In this document: one piece after another, positions 1-11,050 of the stretch
Layout of the letters: the number at the start of each line of letters is the position of its first letter
Numbering within the stretch: the first letter of the stretch is position 1
Assembly (NCBI GenBank): GCA_025024175.1
Contig: QCXZ01000041.1
Coordinates: 15,991,786 to 16,055,785, forward strand
Direction of reading: 5' to 3'
Length of the DNA stretch: 64,000 bases
Origin: Rhyzopertha dominica
Taxonomy: Eukaryota > Arthropoda > Insecta > Coleoptera > Bostrichidae
Notes under the pieces: model-generated
The model's database searches: none
Told to the model about the DNA's origin: nothing
What the model saw: only the letters and a program-made list of their open reading frames with translations
Program-made: the position numbers and the translations under genes

Positions 1-764
1 GTATTAGTGCTTCCCTGAAGAAAATCTACCGTTTCTGCAATGGGTCCGTTCAATTTTGTGACGCATGTAGACGTTTTCGCCTGCCATGCCTGCCTGCGAC
101 ACAGTATTACTACATTAGCTTCTTAACACAGCCAGAATAAGAAAGACCTAAACTGAATTTTCCTCAGATAGTTTTTCTGTACTTGCAAATTCAGCCTTGT
201 AAACTTTTGAAAAAAGGGTACGCTTTCTACAGTATAGAAATTTGCCCCGAGTAAAACGTCACTTGACCCTTTTCAAAAACAGTTAAAAAAAGTGAATCAG
301 TTTTTCTTATTCGGTTTTTACTAAATGACGGCAGAAGGAAGGAGCTGCAAGTCTAATAAATACGCAGGCGGGTGGTGCCATCAAACGGTTGATATGGCAA
401 CTTCTTCCCAATGTCACATTTTCGCTCGTGAGCTGGGAACACTGCATTGCGAGTTATAATGGCAGAGGAAATCTCACATGCATTATAAGATTCTATGGGC
501 TGAGGACCCTTAAGGAACAGTACTCTTGAAGCTATATAAGTTCCTCGTTTTTAAGATTATGTTTTAGGTTTAAATTCTTAGCCAGTCTTGCGAGTTTGTA
601 TCTGAATATGGATAATATTTGGCTTATAGAATCAAAAAATGTATGACCCACTACCTTTTGCAATACCTCTGCACTCTTAGGTTTTCCCGCATATTTACAA
701 AGTTCACGGCACTTATTATATATATTATATGCCCGTACCGTAAGCCTTAACTCGTTCAATTTGG
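1..764. other. Non-coding, nothing recognised
   Basis: ASPP intron side of the window. A 75-codon minus-strand frame at 532-759 matches nothing I know and is treated as chance or as part of the neighbouring hAT-like element. Confidence 0.5.
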
Positions 765-2075
765 TGAGTGGAATAAAGCGGTATTCTTATGGTATTTTAG
801 TAATTGAATACCGGGTAATGAATATAAGTATTCGAATACAAGGATTCTATTATGATTACGAGCGCTGATTTCTTTTTGTTGAGCCTCACTAGCAGGCTGT
901 GATATTTTAACATATACCTATTTTAATGTAACATTTTAAGTTGTGTTTCATAAGCTCAGTGCCAGTAAGAATTCAAAAATATCTTACATCGTTTTAATAA
1001 TACCGGAAGTACAACGAATTTCAGCGAGGTCGGCTTCATCTAAAATTCGAATTTCGAACCCCTAAGCCAAATCCTGTTGTTACTGAAGAAAACCTTGCTT
1101 TGGTTCGGCGCATGGTTGAAGAAGATCGGCATGTTACGGTGCGAACAATTCAGGCAGCCCTTGGGATTTGTGTGAAAGCAATCAAAACACGTCTTCACGA
1201 ACATTTAAAAGTAAGGAAACTTTATTCACACAATTTGACTGCAGCTCAAAGAGAGGCCCGTGTAAATTGGTACAGATCTACCCTGGATCGCTTCAACAGT
1301 GGTGCATCTCATTTAGTGTAGGTACATCATTACAGGTGACAAAAGCTGGATCTACTGCTATGATCCCGAAAATAAATAACAATCGGCAGTTTGGGTGTTT
1401 AAGAATGAGAAGGCTCCCACAAAAGTGGTTCATGAAAAAAGTCGAAACAAGAAGATGGTTGCTAGGTTGCTACATTTTTCGAAATTACTGGGCATATGTT
1501 AATACTGAATGGTATACTACAGTTTGCTTGCCACAAGTATTTCAGGCTGTTAGAGAAAAGCAACCAAAAGGAAAAATCATCGTTCATCATGACAATTGTC
1601 GAAATCATACAGCGGTTAGAACAAACTAATATTTAACTGCTCAAAATATTGAATTATTGGGCCACTCGCCGTATAGTCCTGATGATTTTTTCCGTTTTAC
1701 AAGAGCCGAAGAAGCTGTCGACGCGTTTAAAACTGAGGTAAATAATTTCACTCCAGAAGACTAGAAAAAAATGTTCTGATGAATGGTTCAAACGCATGCA
1801 GAAATGTATAGATTGTAGTAAATGAGAGTATTTTATAAGTATATTGGTTCCATGAATTTCCTTTACTAGGCTCAACAGAAAGAGACCAGCCCTCGAATTT
1901 CGAATACAACAGCGGTAATCGAATATTGGGATTCAAACATAGTAAATAGAATACAGAATACCGAATCCTGGACAAGAAAGTTATCACTCACCCACTAAAA
2001 TATAGTAGCATTCGAATACTGCAAAAAGTAATCTGAATGGGATTGAGTATACCGAGTATCCGAATACTACCCAAG
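765..2075. mobile_element. hAT-like non-autonomous element with ATTCGAATAC subterminal words
   Basis: Both sides of the mariner relic carry short near-palindromic words built on ATTCGAATAC: around 785-840 on the left and 1895-2065 on the right. The right edge, read inward on the minus strand, begins CAGACTTGGGTAGTATTCGG. The left edge near 765 has a weaker form. CA starts with arrays of such words are common in hAT-type elements. No matching 8 bp target duplication was found and the left edge is uncertain, so the boundaries are approximate. Confidence 0.4.
1014..1880 (+). pseudogene. Decayed mariner transposase (DD34D type)
   Basis: Pieces in different frames give a mariner transposase in the right order: a helix-turn-helix part (VRRMVEEDRHVTVRTIQAAL) near 1108-1170; the first catalytic Asp motif (ITGDKSWIYCYDPE) near 1325-1370; the second (IIVHHDN) near 1577-1600; and the end of the third (SPDDFF) near 1675-1692. 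Between the last two blocks the usual SPD-LAPx-DFF stretch lacks about four residues, an apparent 12 bp in-frame deletion. There are several frameshifts and stops, so it encodes no active enzyme. The 5' end of the gene and clear inverted repeats are not visible. It lies inside the hAT-like shell described separately. Confidence 0.88.
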
Positions 2076-2332
2076 TCTGATGCAATATTTAAGAAGATAC
2101 GGCAATTTTTTTCAGCCTAGGGACGGAAGGGTTGTAAATCCGTCCCTGCTTCCACATACTTTTACTTTGTTTTTACAGTGCCTGCAACAGATGCCGAGGC
2201 ACAGAGAAAACGCTTCCCTGCATCTCCTGTCACATTATGAAACCCCCAAACAGTTTCGACACACGTCGAAAGTTACTCCGTTCACCCCCAGCACTCCGCC
2301 ATAGCGGCCGTTCAAAAGTTAAATTAACTTAC

Positions 2333-2538
2333 CTAACTAACTGATGATAAACTGCTTTGTGCGATGCGGCGCTAATTTGATTGACTAACTGTTGATTCAA
2401 CACCCGTTTCCTGTGTAATCTTTCCTGCAGCTCGGATATTCGTTTGTCTATTGCACTCATTTCCTCCTGGCGGGCGGTCAGCGCCTCCCTCTGCTGGTTC
2501 AGGCGAAAGTTCTGCTGCTCGTTCAGCTTGTTTCGGTA
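2333..2538 (-). CDS. ASPP: ASPP family protein, internal exon (end of N-terminal coiled coil)
   Basis: This is the third of three recognisable exons of an ASPP (apoptosis-stimulating of p53 / PP1 regulatory subunit 13) homologue. ASPP proteins bind p53-family proteins and protein phosphatase 1 and act at cell junctions and in the nucleus. The exon is 206 bp, starts in phase 0 after a pyrimidine-rich acceptor ending TTCAG at 2539-2541, and ends before a GTAAGT donor at 2327-2332. It encodes about 68 residues rich in Q, E, R and L. It opens with YRNKLNEQQN and contains AIDKRISELQERLHRKR, a charged coiled coil matching the end of the vertebrate ASPP2 coil as I remember it. It joins exon 6349-6536 in frame. 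The next exon lies left of the window. Exon boundaries are inferred from splice consensus. Confidence 0.9.
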
Positions 2539-3407
2539 CTGAAGAGGAAAATTGCTTGTTAGAGGTTGTCGGTACGATATCTTTTAATTAAACCTAGCAG
2601 AAGGGCAATTAAGACTAAGCCGCACAACTGGATTTCGAAGGGAACGCGAAGGAGGAGAAGAAAATTATTAATTTTTATGGCAATAAATTATGAAGCAGCT
2701 GTGAATGAGTATATCATCTTTAACAGTTTGTATATTATTTAAGCACGAGGTAAACGTTGACATTTTCACAGAACAAAAATGGATCTAGTGCTTCGGTCTC
2801 GGGGCTACGAGACCGAAATTTGTGTGGTCTCGGTCTACTTAGTCTCGGTCTCGTGACGAGAGCCTCGGGTTTCTGATAAGTGTGGTAATTCTAATATTTT
2901 TAAAATCCCGATAAGTTTGGTATTTCGGTATTTGTCCTCTGTAAATCTTTTTATTATAAATAACAGTGTAGCACACCAAATATATTAGTAATTTGTATTA
3001 AAAAACCGCTGCAAATTGAATCAATACTTCCACATCCAATTGTCAAAATGACATTTACGTTTTTATTTCTTATACTATACGATTAGTAATAATGTTTTGA
3101 GCATTTTTTTCTCTCTACACATTTTTTCTAAGACAAACAGTCTTCGTGATATTAGCAAAAATATATAAATTTTAAAATCGGTATTTTCCAAATAACTCGA
3201 AAATTATTAACTTAACAAAAAAATTACAAGAGTGCTTTCTGTACAGAAATTTGATTTTCTACATAATACCAAAATTTAAAAANAATCGTACGAGCAGGGT
3301 CCAAAATAGGTTTCTTGGAAATATTTCGAAAATGTCAAAATTATGAATTAATTTTTTAAGACACTTTTTGTGAGACATTTTTTTCCCTATCTGATGATAT
3401 TTTCATT

Positions 3408-4494
3408 TTTTGAATATATTAAATATATTTGGAAGTCTATATACAGATAACAAGAGCTATGTAAGGAAAGATAAAACACATTCCAAATTATTTACAATAA
3501 ACAGTGGGCTTCGACAGGGGCGAGTCCTGAGTCCTTTGCTCTTTATACTTGTCATGGATGAGCTAATAAAATTTACAGCATCAAGATGCCATAAAGTAAA
3601 CATAGGTTACAATAGACTTAAGCCCGTTGGTGTATCAGTGTGCGCCTTCGCAGATGACTTAATGATCTGCGCCCCAAATGAAACCAAACTAAAACAGAAC
3701 TTGCAAATATGGGAAGAAGAATTGAGAAAGAAGAACATGAAGANAAATATCAACAAAACAAAAATAATGGTAACAGGAGAAGGAACTTCAATCACACACA
3801 TACAAATTAATAATGAACAAATAGAACAAGTAGACAACTTTAAATACCTGGGAGTATCCATAAATAAAGAAGGGAACATGGAATCTGAAGTCAATGAAAG
3901 AATAAACAGCGCCACAAAACTGTATCACAGCTTATGCAACACATTCCTTAACAAAAGAGAAGTTAGTACACGAACAAAGATGACAATCTACAAATCAATA
4001 TTCAGACCAGTACTCACATATGGAAGTGAAAGCTGGGTACTATCGAAAGCCATAAAAAGCAAAGTCCAGGCAGTTGATATGAAATATCTCAGGAGGGTAA
4101 AAGGGGTAACAATAAGAGATAAAATCAGAAATGAAAAGATCAGAGAAGACCTCGACATAGAACCAGTTCTAGACAGAATAGAAAACCAGCAACTGAAATA
4201 GTTTGGACACCTAAACCGAATGAACAACAATCGACCAGTCAAGATAGTATGGGAGGCGAGAGTACCAGGCAAAAATCCACGAGGAAGACCAAGAAAAACA
4301 TGGAACTCGAATGTTGCAAAAATACTTAACAAGAGAGGGACAACATGGGATGTGGCAAAGACATTATCACTGGACAAGAAGAAGTGGTCAAAGTTCGTGC
4401 ACGGTGGTGATAGTGAAACTTAGAACTGTAGAGACTATACAAAGAAGACAAACAAAACTTAAACCTCACACCCATAGGGTACAAAGAGGACTTG

Positions 4495-4550
<56 letters not shown>
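3408..4550 (+). pseudogene. 5'-truncated RTE-like non-LTR retrotransposon (reverse transcriptase)
   Basis: The open frame from about 3410 encodes the palm and thumb parts of a non-LTR reverse transcriptase: GLRQGRVLSPLLF, the catalytic FADDLMI box, NKTKIMV, FKYLGVSINKEG, and the C-terminal RMNN...GRPRKTW tail. A single TAG at 4199-4201 replaces the Trp usually seen in WFGH; otherwise the frame continues to a TAG at about 4421-4423. No endonuclease domain is present, so the copy is 5'-truncated, as LINE copies often are. The roughly 75 bp 3' end runs into a (TA)n tail. One N lies in the coding part. The near-open frame suggests moderate age. Confidence 0.9.
4497..4549 (+). repeat. (TA)n microsatellite at LINE 3' end
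   Basis: About 26 perfect TA units directly follow the 3' untranslated end of the LINE fragment. The position suggests it is the element's simple-repeat tail, possibly expanded after insertion. Confidence 0.95.
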
Positions 4551-4552
<2 letters not shown>

Positions 4553-6348
4553 ACTCAAATTTTGTTTTTTTTGCGTTTTCGACCATTTTAAAGCGAATGA
4601 GCAAATACAAATTTTTTAAAATTCTTTTCGCGATACAATACTTCCCTTCCGTTGGATGTGGAAGTAATACATGGGATAAATAAATTTGCGTTGTCATAAA
4701 TACGTAAAATAACTTACAATTGATTTACATTCAATGATTAAAAGAGTATATATTTTTATGTATCGTTGGAGGGAAGTAGCGATCGCAACTTGTGGGGAAT
4801 TCGACCTTGATGGAATTAATTAAGTGTGCTCTTTTTTCTTTACCTAGCTTTCGACTTTATTCAGTTTTTATTTTTTTATTTATTCAGGGCTTCGAAAGAT
4901 TAGAGATAAAGAACATTTAAAACAATTCGAAAAGTATAAAAAGATATTGTAACAACAAATTCTTCGTTTTTTTGTTCAATAAGCACACTGCCACGCTAGA
5001 CAATTTAAATTCATTACATTTGTGCAGTAAATCATCAAAATTAATTATTTTTTTGAAATTTTAGAAATCTACAAAATTATTAGTGATTATTTTAAACGAT
5101 TCTTGTAATTTCAATTGTGCTGTTCTAAATTATTTATTTGCTCTAAATTAATATTAGGTTTTGTGTTGCTGGAGTGTAGTAGATTACACTTAAAGTAGAA
5201 TTTTCTTAACGAAGAATTAATGCATTTATTTAAATTCAAAATGGATCATATTTATTGAAGGTATACATATATTCATTATATACCTTCCCAAATTTTGGCA
5301 TACAGGTTTCTCTATGATACACTACTTTTTACATTACTTATTTCACTTCAGTTAGCGATTGTGTAGACTTCTATTTTTTCAGAAATTTAAAATTTGTGTT
5401 TTTATTTATTTTAAGGTGCTTTTGCAATATTTCAGTAAAAATTAGCGATTATTATATGATAAATAAAATAATATAAACATGTAATACCTCCTATAATATT
5501 TTTGTTAAATTCGGCCCAAATTCTTCCACATAAAAACAGAGATTTACCACTTACCATTTTATTAGATACTATTTGAATTAAAACACTACTAAAATTATAT
5601 AAGTAGCAGAATTAGGTAAATAATTAGATTATATCATGCGAATGTTGTGAACTGAAATAATGGGTACAAACATGTTAATTGTGTTATTTATATTTGAAGT
5701 GTTCATGTTCGAAATTATCGTCACTAGCGTAAACAATTTAATCATCTTTTTATATACAAATTTGTGTAAAAATTTGTGTATGTTCGGTCTCGGAGACGAG
5801 GATACTGCTCTCGGTATCGTCAGATACTAATCATAATCATGTTCTCTGTACCTCTACAATTCACTTATTATTATTATACGCATCAGTACAAAATTCTACA
5901 TATGGTTCTATTCGAAATAAGGAAGATATTTTAATTCAAAGTTGACTAAATGAAATTATTATGATATTTAACAAAATACAAAGGTACTAATGAATTGTAC
6001 ATTATTAACTATTTCTGAAAACCAAATACATATTAGTTTACAGTGTTTGCTGAATTTGAAGTTACTGAACAGAAGAGATCGATACAGATATAATCTTTTA
6101 CACAAAAACCAAGATATTTCAATACTTGATTTTAGAAATAGATGACCTTGAACAAACGCTCCCTTGAATTTAACATAGAATCCTAAAATATGAAAAAAAT
6201 ATGTTCCATTTATTTATTTAAGATGAAAACTTTCCATTTTTTTAAGTTTCCAGATACTTANATCTAAGTTTTACGTTANAAACTGACAAGGTAGAAGCAA
6301 ACCGATATGTTCTATTCTCAAATAACGCAAAAAATGAACAATTCGTAC

Positions 6349-6536
6349 CATGAGTTCACGTCGTAATTTGTCGAGCTCAAGGGCGGAGGCCGGTGGTGTT
6401 TGGTCCCTCGAATTCGACGATCTTCCTCTTCGTAATTCCTCCAGCTGCCTAGTGAGCTCTTCCACCTTGGCCACAGCCAGGGACAGCTCCTTTTCTTTTT
6501 CGTTGAATAACGCACGTATTGAGTCAAGGTCACTTG
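6349..6536 (-). CDS. ASPP: ASPP family protein, internal exon (middle of coiled coil)
   Basis: This is the second recognisable ASPP exon, 188 bp long. The acceptor is a T/C-rich tract ending in CAG at 6537-6539. The donor is GTACGA at 6343-6348. The first two bases complete a codon begun in the upstream exon (phase 1), and the exon ends on a full codon, so it joins the 2333-2538 exon in phase 0. The peptide holds AVAKVEELTRQLEEL, nearly identical to the ASPP2 coiled coil from memory, followed by a Ser/Arg/Pro linker and ELDKLRRELM. The coding block is clearly richer in GC than the surrounding intron. Flanking introns are 2,682 bp (upstream) and 3,810 bp (downstream); the downstream one holds LINE and hAT-like insertions. 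Confidence 0.92.
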
Positions 6537-7139
6537 CTGAAAAGGAAATGCGTTAATGAATTAATTGCACCGTCCCTTTAATAAAATATTCCAAACTAGT
6601 TTAACACTATAACAGAAGAGCATTGAAACCGTATTTTCTGCAATACAATGCGATTACAATGATTGATATGTACGAACGTAAAATAGATAAAACTAGAAAA
6701 TACGTTCCACTTTAATTTCATTTCGAATCAAAACAGTTGCTATCAATTACAGAGGTACTCAATCAGCCTGATGAATGTTTGCTCTGTGGGCTATGCTTTT
6801 AATTGCGTAGTTTGTCGTTCCTACCACAGAGATATTCTACGTTCCTTTTGAAAAGTGTTAAGCTGGTTTCGCGATACCTCTTTGAATTTTGTTATTTGCT
6901 TCTATAGTTGTGCTGCACACAGTCTTTAAAGGACCTCTCTACTTGTGTACTTCTTTTTAGTTGGTACAGAATAGATTTCATTACATCTACGTGATAAAAT
7001 AAAATCCGACTGCTTCCTTTTGCATGCTTTATTGCCCACTCATGTCAAGTGATGTAGTACAATACTATTAGTAAAGATCAAGAATTTCGTAAATATGCAG
7101 TATTCAAACTATGAAAAATCAATCTGCACAAGTAAAAGA

Positions 7140-8090
7140 TCATCTTGAATGCAGGCCCACAAAAAATAAAAGCCAAGAACAACAAAGGAATGATAGCTTG
7201 AGAGAGAAAACTCTTGGCAAGAGAAGAAACAATACAAAGTAAATCAAGGACAAATAAGGAAATATGTTACGACAGAACGAATCAATAATGTAGAAATGGA
7301 GATTACACTTTGAAGGTTTGTTAAATATACAGCGTAGTTAGTAAGAATCAGAGCAATATACTGTGGTGAGGATGAACAAGATGATTTTAAAGAAATAGAG
7401 CTATAAAAAAGGGAAGCTAAAAAGATGCAAAAACGAGAAAAAGCAGCCGGATATAACCAAATTACAGCAGAAATGATCAAAGACTTAGGAAGTTGTTTAA
7501 TAACTTAAAACGTAAAACGAATACGAACCAGGAAGTTGGAGTGATAATACTAGTTTAAAAAGGTGTTTAAAGAGTGTTACTCAGACCACACCTAGGTCAG
7601 ACACAAAGTGGATTTAGAAAAGACAGATCAGCTCAAGGTAATATATTTTCAATTACACAGTTAAAATAGAAAATACTAGTACAAAACGGGAAGGCCCACT
7701 GAGTATTTGTACGTATTTAAAAAACATTTGACAGTATAGCAAGAGGTAGTGATTGGAATAATTTGAAATGTGGAAATGTGAATAAGAAATAGTACAACAT
7801 TAGATGTAGACATGGCACAATAAGAAATTATACAAGAACAGCTAATGCAGAATCAGGGCGGTTTGAAACAAAATAAGATGTATGAGAATGGGGTGTACTG
7901 AGTCCCTTAATGTTCATAATAGTTGAAAGCAAACCGACTATAAGTGGGATGGATACCTAAATCTACAGCAAGTGGAGATGTCAGAGTGTGTCTTTGGAGA
8001 CGATCAAATATTAAAATAAATAAAATAGAAGAGGATCTCCACTGGAATACTCTAGACTGGAAAGTAACTCTAACAAAAAGAAACATGTAG
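7140..8090 (+). pseudogene. Heavily decayed RTE-like LINE reverse transcriptase
   Basis: Broken frames still give the family order seen in RTE-like elements: AAGYNQITAEMIKDLG (about 7443-7490), GFRKDRSAQGNIF (about 7610-7650), an FVRI-KTFDS form of the FVDLxKAFDS box (about 7700-7735), and GVLSPLMFI (about 7892-7920). The catalytic FADD box is not clear. Many stops and frameshifts mark an old copy. It lies in the intron between ASPP exons 9219-9492 and 6349-6536, on the opposite strand to the gene. Confidence 0.75.
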
Positions 8091-8139
8091 AGGATAGTTC
8101 AGTTACCATTCTCACAAAATCTTACATAAAACTGTTTCC

Positions 8140-8640
8140 AATAAACGTTGTAGCACCCAAGGAGTGCTCGATAACATAGTATAGCACAATACGATACCAA
8201 ACTTGCATCTTTTAATAGAACCACCAACTCCTTAGATCGGATATACTTTTTACATTATATTTTAGGTAAAAGATGATTGAGGTATATGATCTAAAATTAA
8301 AATTTCGAAGAAACTCATAGGTGCTTCAGTTATCGTGGTTACTCAATCGACAACATTATTTTGAATTTGTAGAGAAAATTTTTTGGATAAAAGTTATAGT
8401 TCCCAAGGAGTTCTCTATAAAGCGACATAGTATATTTGGGTTCAGCTTTCGAGTACCAGACCAAACTTGCATTTTTTTTAAACAGAGCCAGCAACGTTTT
8501 GTATAAGATATTGATTAATTATTAAGGTTTATATTGCTTATAATCAAGGTTTCCGGAAAAACGCATAGGTTGGACGAACACGATAAATGTACATTCCGAC
8601 TTCTTTCAGTTTCACTTGAATCTATAGATGATAACTTTTC
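8140..8640. repeat. Diverged tandem duplication, about 250 bp unit
   Basis: Two neighbouring units share anchors in the same order: CCCAAGGAGTGCTC (8156) and CCCAAGGAGTTCTC (8402); AAACTTGCAT (8199 and 8463); and a later ACTCATAGGT / ACGCATAGGT pair (about 8313 and 8560). Offsets are about 246 to 264 bp. It may be two units of an old satellite or a duplicated element end. No coding sequence is recognised. Confidence 0.6.
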
Positions 8641-9218
8641 GTTTATTGATTGATTCGTTGTTTCTGAAGCTGTCCTCCTTAATTCAAGATATTCAACAGG
8701 TGCTTACTGCAATCGGAAGTAACATAAAGTACCAGCGCCTTTTAACCACGTTACTTCTTCGAACAACTTTTTTCAGGTATCATGGGATCGATTTGAACAT
8801 TTGCTTGCCTACTTCTTTATGTAATTTTTTGAACGTCATTTTATGGACGTGCTAAATAACCATTTTTACAATTTTGCTCATTTTGATGGCTTTTTATGCC
8901 AAATGATATAATGGTTGAATTCTTTAGATAATAGGGACTCGAATGCCACAGACTCCATCATAGTAACAGACTCCTTTGTTTCAATCGTCCCAAAATAAAG
9001 ATCTTTTTTAAAATCTTAAGTTACTTCTTTCAGCGTTTTTTCGATTTTTTGCACATATCCGTTATTTTGAATTTTACGGATTACTTATCGACATTCGGTA
9101 TTACAGATTAAACAAAGGTGATAGACGTTACACAAAAAAAATTCAGGTCTCATATTTTGTCACTTTTTGTATTGGTGTTACTGTTCTAGTTTTCATGCAT
9201 TTGTTAGGGGATACTTAC

Positions 9219-9492
9219 TGAGAGATACATTGTTCTGTTTCTGGTGGTCGACTTGTCCCCTAAGGGCCCTAAGCTTTCTCAGCTTTAGCTCCTGGGCGTC
9301 AACCCGGTCCCTAAGCCTCCTCAGTCTTTCGCTTTCGGCTTGCACCCTTTGCTGCCTAGCCTCCTGCTCTTTCAGGTACCTGAGTCGCTGCTCCTTCGCA
9401 GCCAGCAGCTGATGCTGCGAGTCTATCTGCGCCTGTTGCCTGCATGCCATGTCGCGCAGTTCGCTAAGCGTCAACTGCACTCCTTCTGGTAA
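9219..9492 (-). CDS. ASPP: ASPP family protein, internal exon (start of coiled coil)
   Basis: This is the first and longest of the three sure ASPP exons, 274 bp. The acceptor is a TTTCCTTTTTCCAG tract and the donor is GTAAGT at 9213-9218. Translation in phase 0 opens [17 protein letters not shown], followed by [19 protein letters not shown] and a dense Arg/Gln/Glu/Leu helix ending in a VRAL-type segment ([14 protein letters not shown]). This follows the order of the N-terminal coiled coil of ASPP1/2, directly after the linker that follows their RA-like domain. The last base plus two bases of the next exon form one codon. An opposite-strand open frame here is only a shadow of this coding block. 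Confidence 0.94.
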
Positions 9493-10729
9493 CTGGAAAA
9501 AGGAAACAACGTTTAAAATAGTACACAGCAAATGATATAGAAGAAATATGGTTTGTTTGTAGCAAAATATGTGGTTGTAGGGCATATGGAAGCTAAATTT
9601 CGTAAATCTGTTCATTTCTTAGTAAGCTGTCACAAATTTGTGAGCTCTTTGCGAGAAAGATGATCCTTTTAATCGATTCCTTTTCTATAATAAGGATAAT
9701 AAGGTTTATGAATCTTTCGTGAGCTGGGGTACACGACTTGTAAAGTATCTTTGGAAAGTGGTTAACTCGCGTAAATTCTTTAGCTGTATATATATCGAAA
9801 ACATTGACTGGAACTGTTTAGCTTTGGTTAGCTCTTGGAAAGTTGATGATTTGTTAATATTTTGTCAAAGGCGGCAAGATGACTCGACGTATTTAGGCGG
9901 TATGTGAGAGTAAACAATNTTCCGAGTAACCAATCACGTTGAAGCTTAGTAAACTACGGAGNAACGTATTTTTGGAAAAGTTTAAAAACCTACCCCTTTA
10001 CATATCGGAAGATATGTAGCCGTATAAAACAACTGATTAAAATCGAAAAAAACCGTTAATCAGTCAATGTAATTTCGCGTAATCGCTTGATGTCATAAAC
10101 ATGAACTCGTCAATGAATTTAGTCAGTTCAACAAATAAAGAGTAAGTTGGCTAAGCTCTACATAGTAAAGACATTATGAGTGTTCACTATAGTTGTCTCA
10201 ATTATACATAAAATATTGTCAAGCACAACCTTTCGTGTTATCGTCGGTATAACAGAACTCACCGATAGCACAAGAGTCACGATAATTCAGTTAGGTCCTT
10301 ATTGTTTGGTAAAGGTCATTTTCCCGTCTTTTCCATTATAACATTGCAAAGGACGTCAAGAATATTTGTTTGATTTCCATTTTGTTTATATTTTCATTTA
10401 TTAATTGTTAAATATATCAAATATATATTTTGCTGTTTTTATTTTTGAGTAATATACGTTACTGTACTTTTGCGTAAGATTAAAAGCAGCGTCCGAATAA
10501 AGGTAAGTCAGGAACTTTTATTAAGGGACGTTAAGAAAATAGTGCACACCTAAGCATATTTAAACATTGTTTACTGATAAATTTGGTGAAACAAAGCACA
10601 TACATCCGAAACTGTCAGCTTGTTTCCAAGCTACTTAATTAATTCAGAATGTTTCACAATGTGTATACCTTTGAAACCATTCAACATATGAATCTTGATA
10701 TGGTTGATACCAATCTATCAACAACGTCA

Positions 10730-11050
10730 CGGAAAAAGATGCGAAGTTCAATGAAAATGAGCTAGTTTTTCAGCAGGATGAAGCATCTCTTCATTATGCT
10801 GCTTCTGTCAGACAATTACTTGATGACAACTTCCAGGGGTATTGGATTGGATAGAAAGGATCTAAAAAATGATCATTTTCAAGAAAAGCGTTTAAAACAC
10901 CTTTAAAACTATATATCATCATTCAGCAATTAAGGGTAAGAGCTGTCATCTGTTATATCAAAAGATGTCCTTCCAGGAAATAAAATTGACCTGTTCCGGG
11001 ACTTTATCTCCCACAGGATTTTTTAAGGGTGGCTCGCTTTGACCGAAACG
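10730..11050 (+). pseudogene. Transposase relic, DDE domain C-terminal half (DUF4817-type mariner relative)
   Basis: The frame near 10740-10870 gives ENELVFQQDEASLHYAASVR followed by LLDDNFQGYWIG. This matches the second catalytic Asp region (QQDGAPxHYA) of insect transposases that pair a DUF4817 helix-turn-helix with a DDE domain. After about 120 bp of unclear sequence, LYLPQDFF near 11005-11030 looks like the TPxDFFLWG third catalytic motif. Stops and frameshifts break it. It is the same family as the relic at 29975-30845, but from a separate copy. Confidence 0.65.

Larger units (their letters stand above)
2785..5830. mobile_element. Possible hAT-like element with TCGGTCTCG words, split by a LINE
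   Basis: The block 2790-2875 holds repeated TCGGTCTCG words, including a perfect hairpin with arms at 2792-2801 and 2808-2817. A similar block at 5783-5812 has TTCGGTCTCGGAGACGAG. Both are preceded by AATTTGTGT. The two clusters may be the ends of one old DNA element about 3 kb long that later received the LINE at 3408-4550. Terminal inverted repeats and a target duplication are not clear, so this is inference. Confidence 0.25.

Noticed and set aside
2255..2272. TTTCGACACACGTCGAAA palindrome as a hammerhead or operator
   Set aside because: No CUGANGA box or extended stem nearby; a short palindrome expected by chance in 64 kb.
4311..4619. Open frames across the (TA)n tail giving Tyr-Ile repeats
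   Set aside because: These are translations of the microsatellite and of the LINE in a wrong frame.
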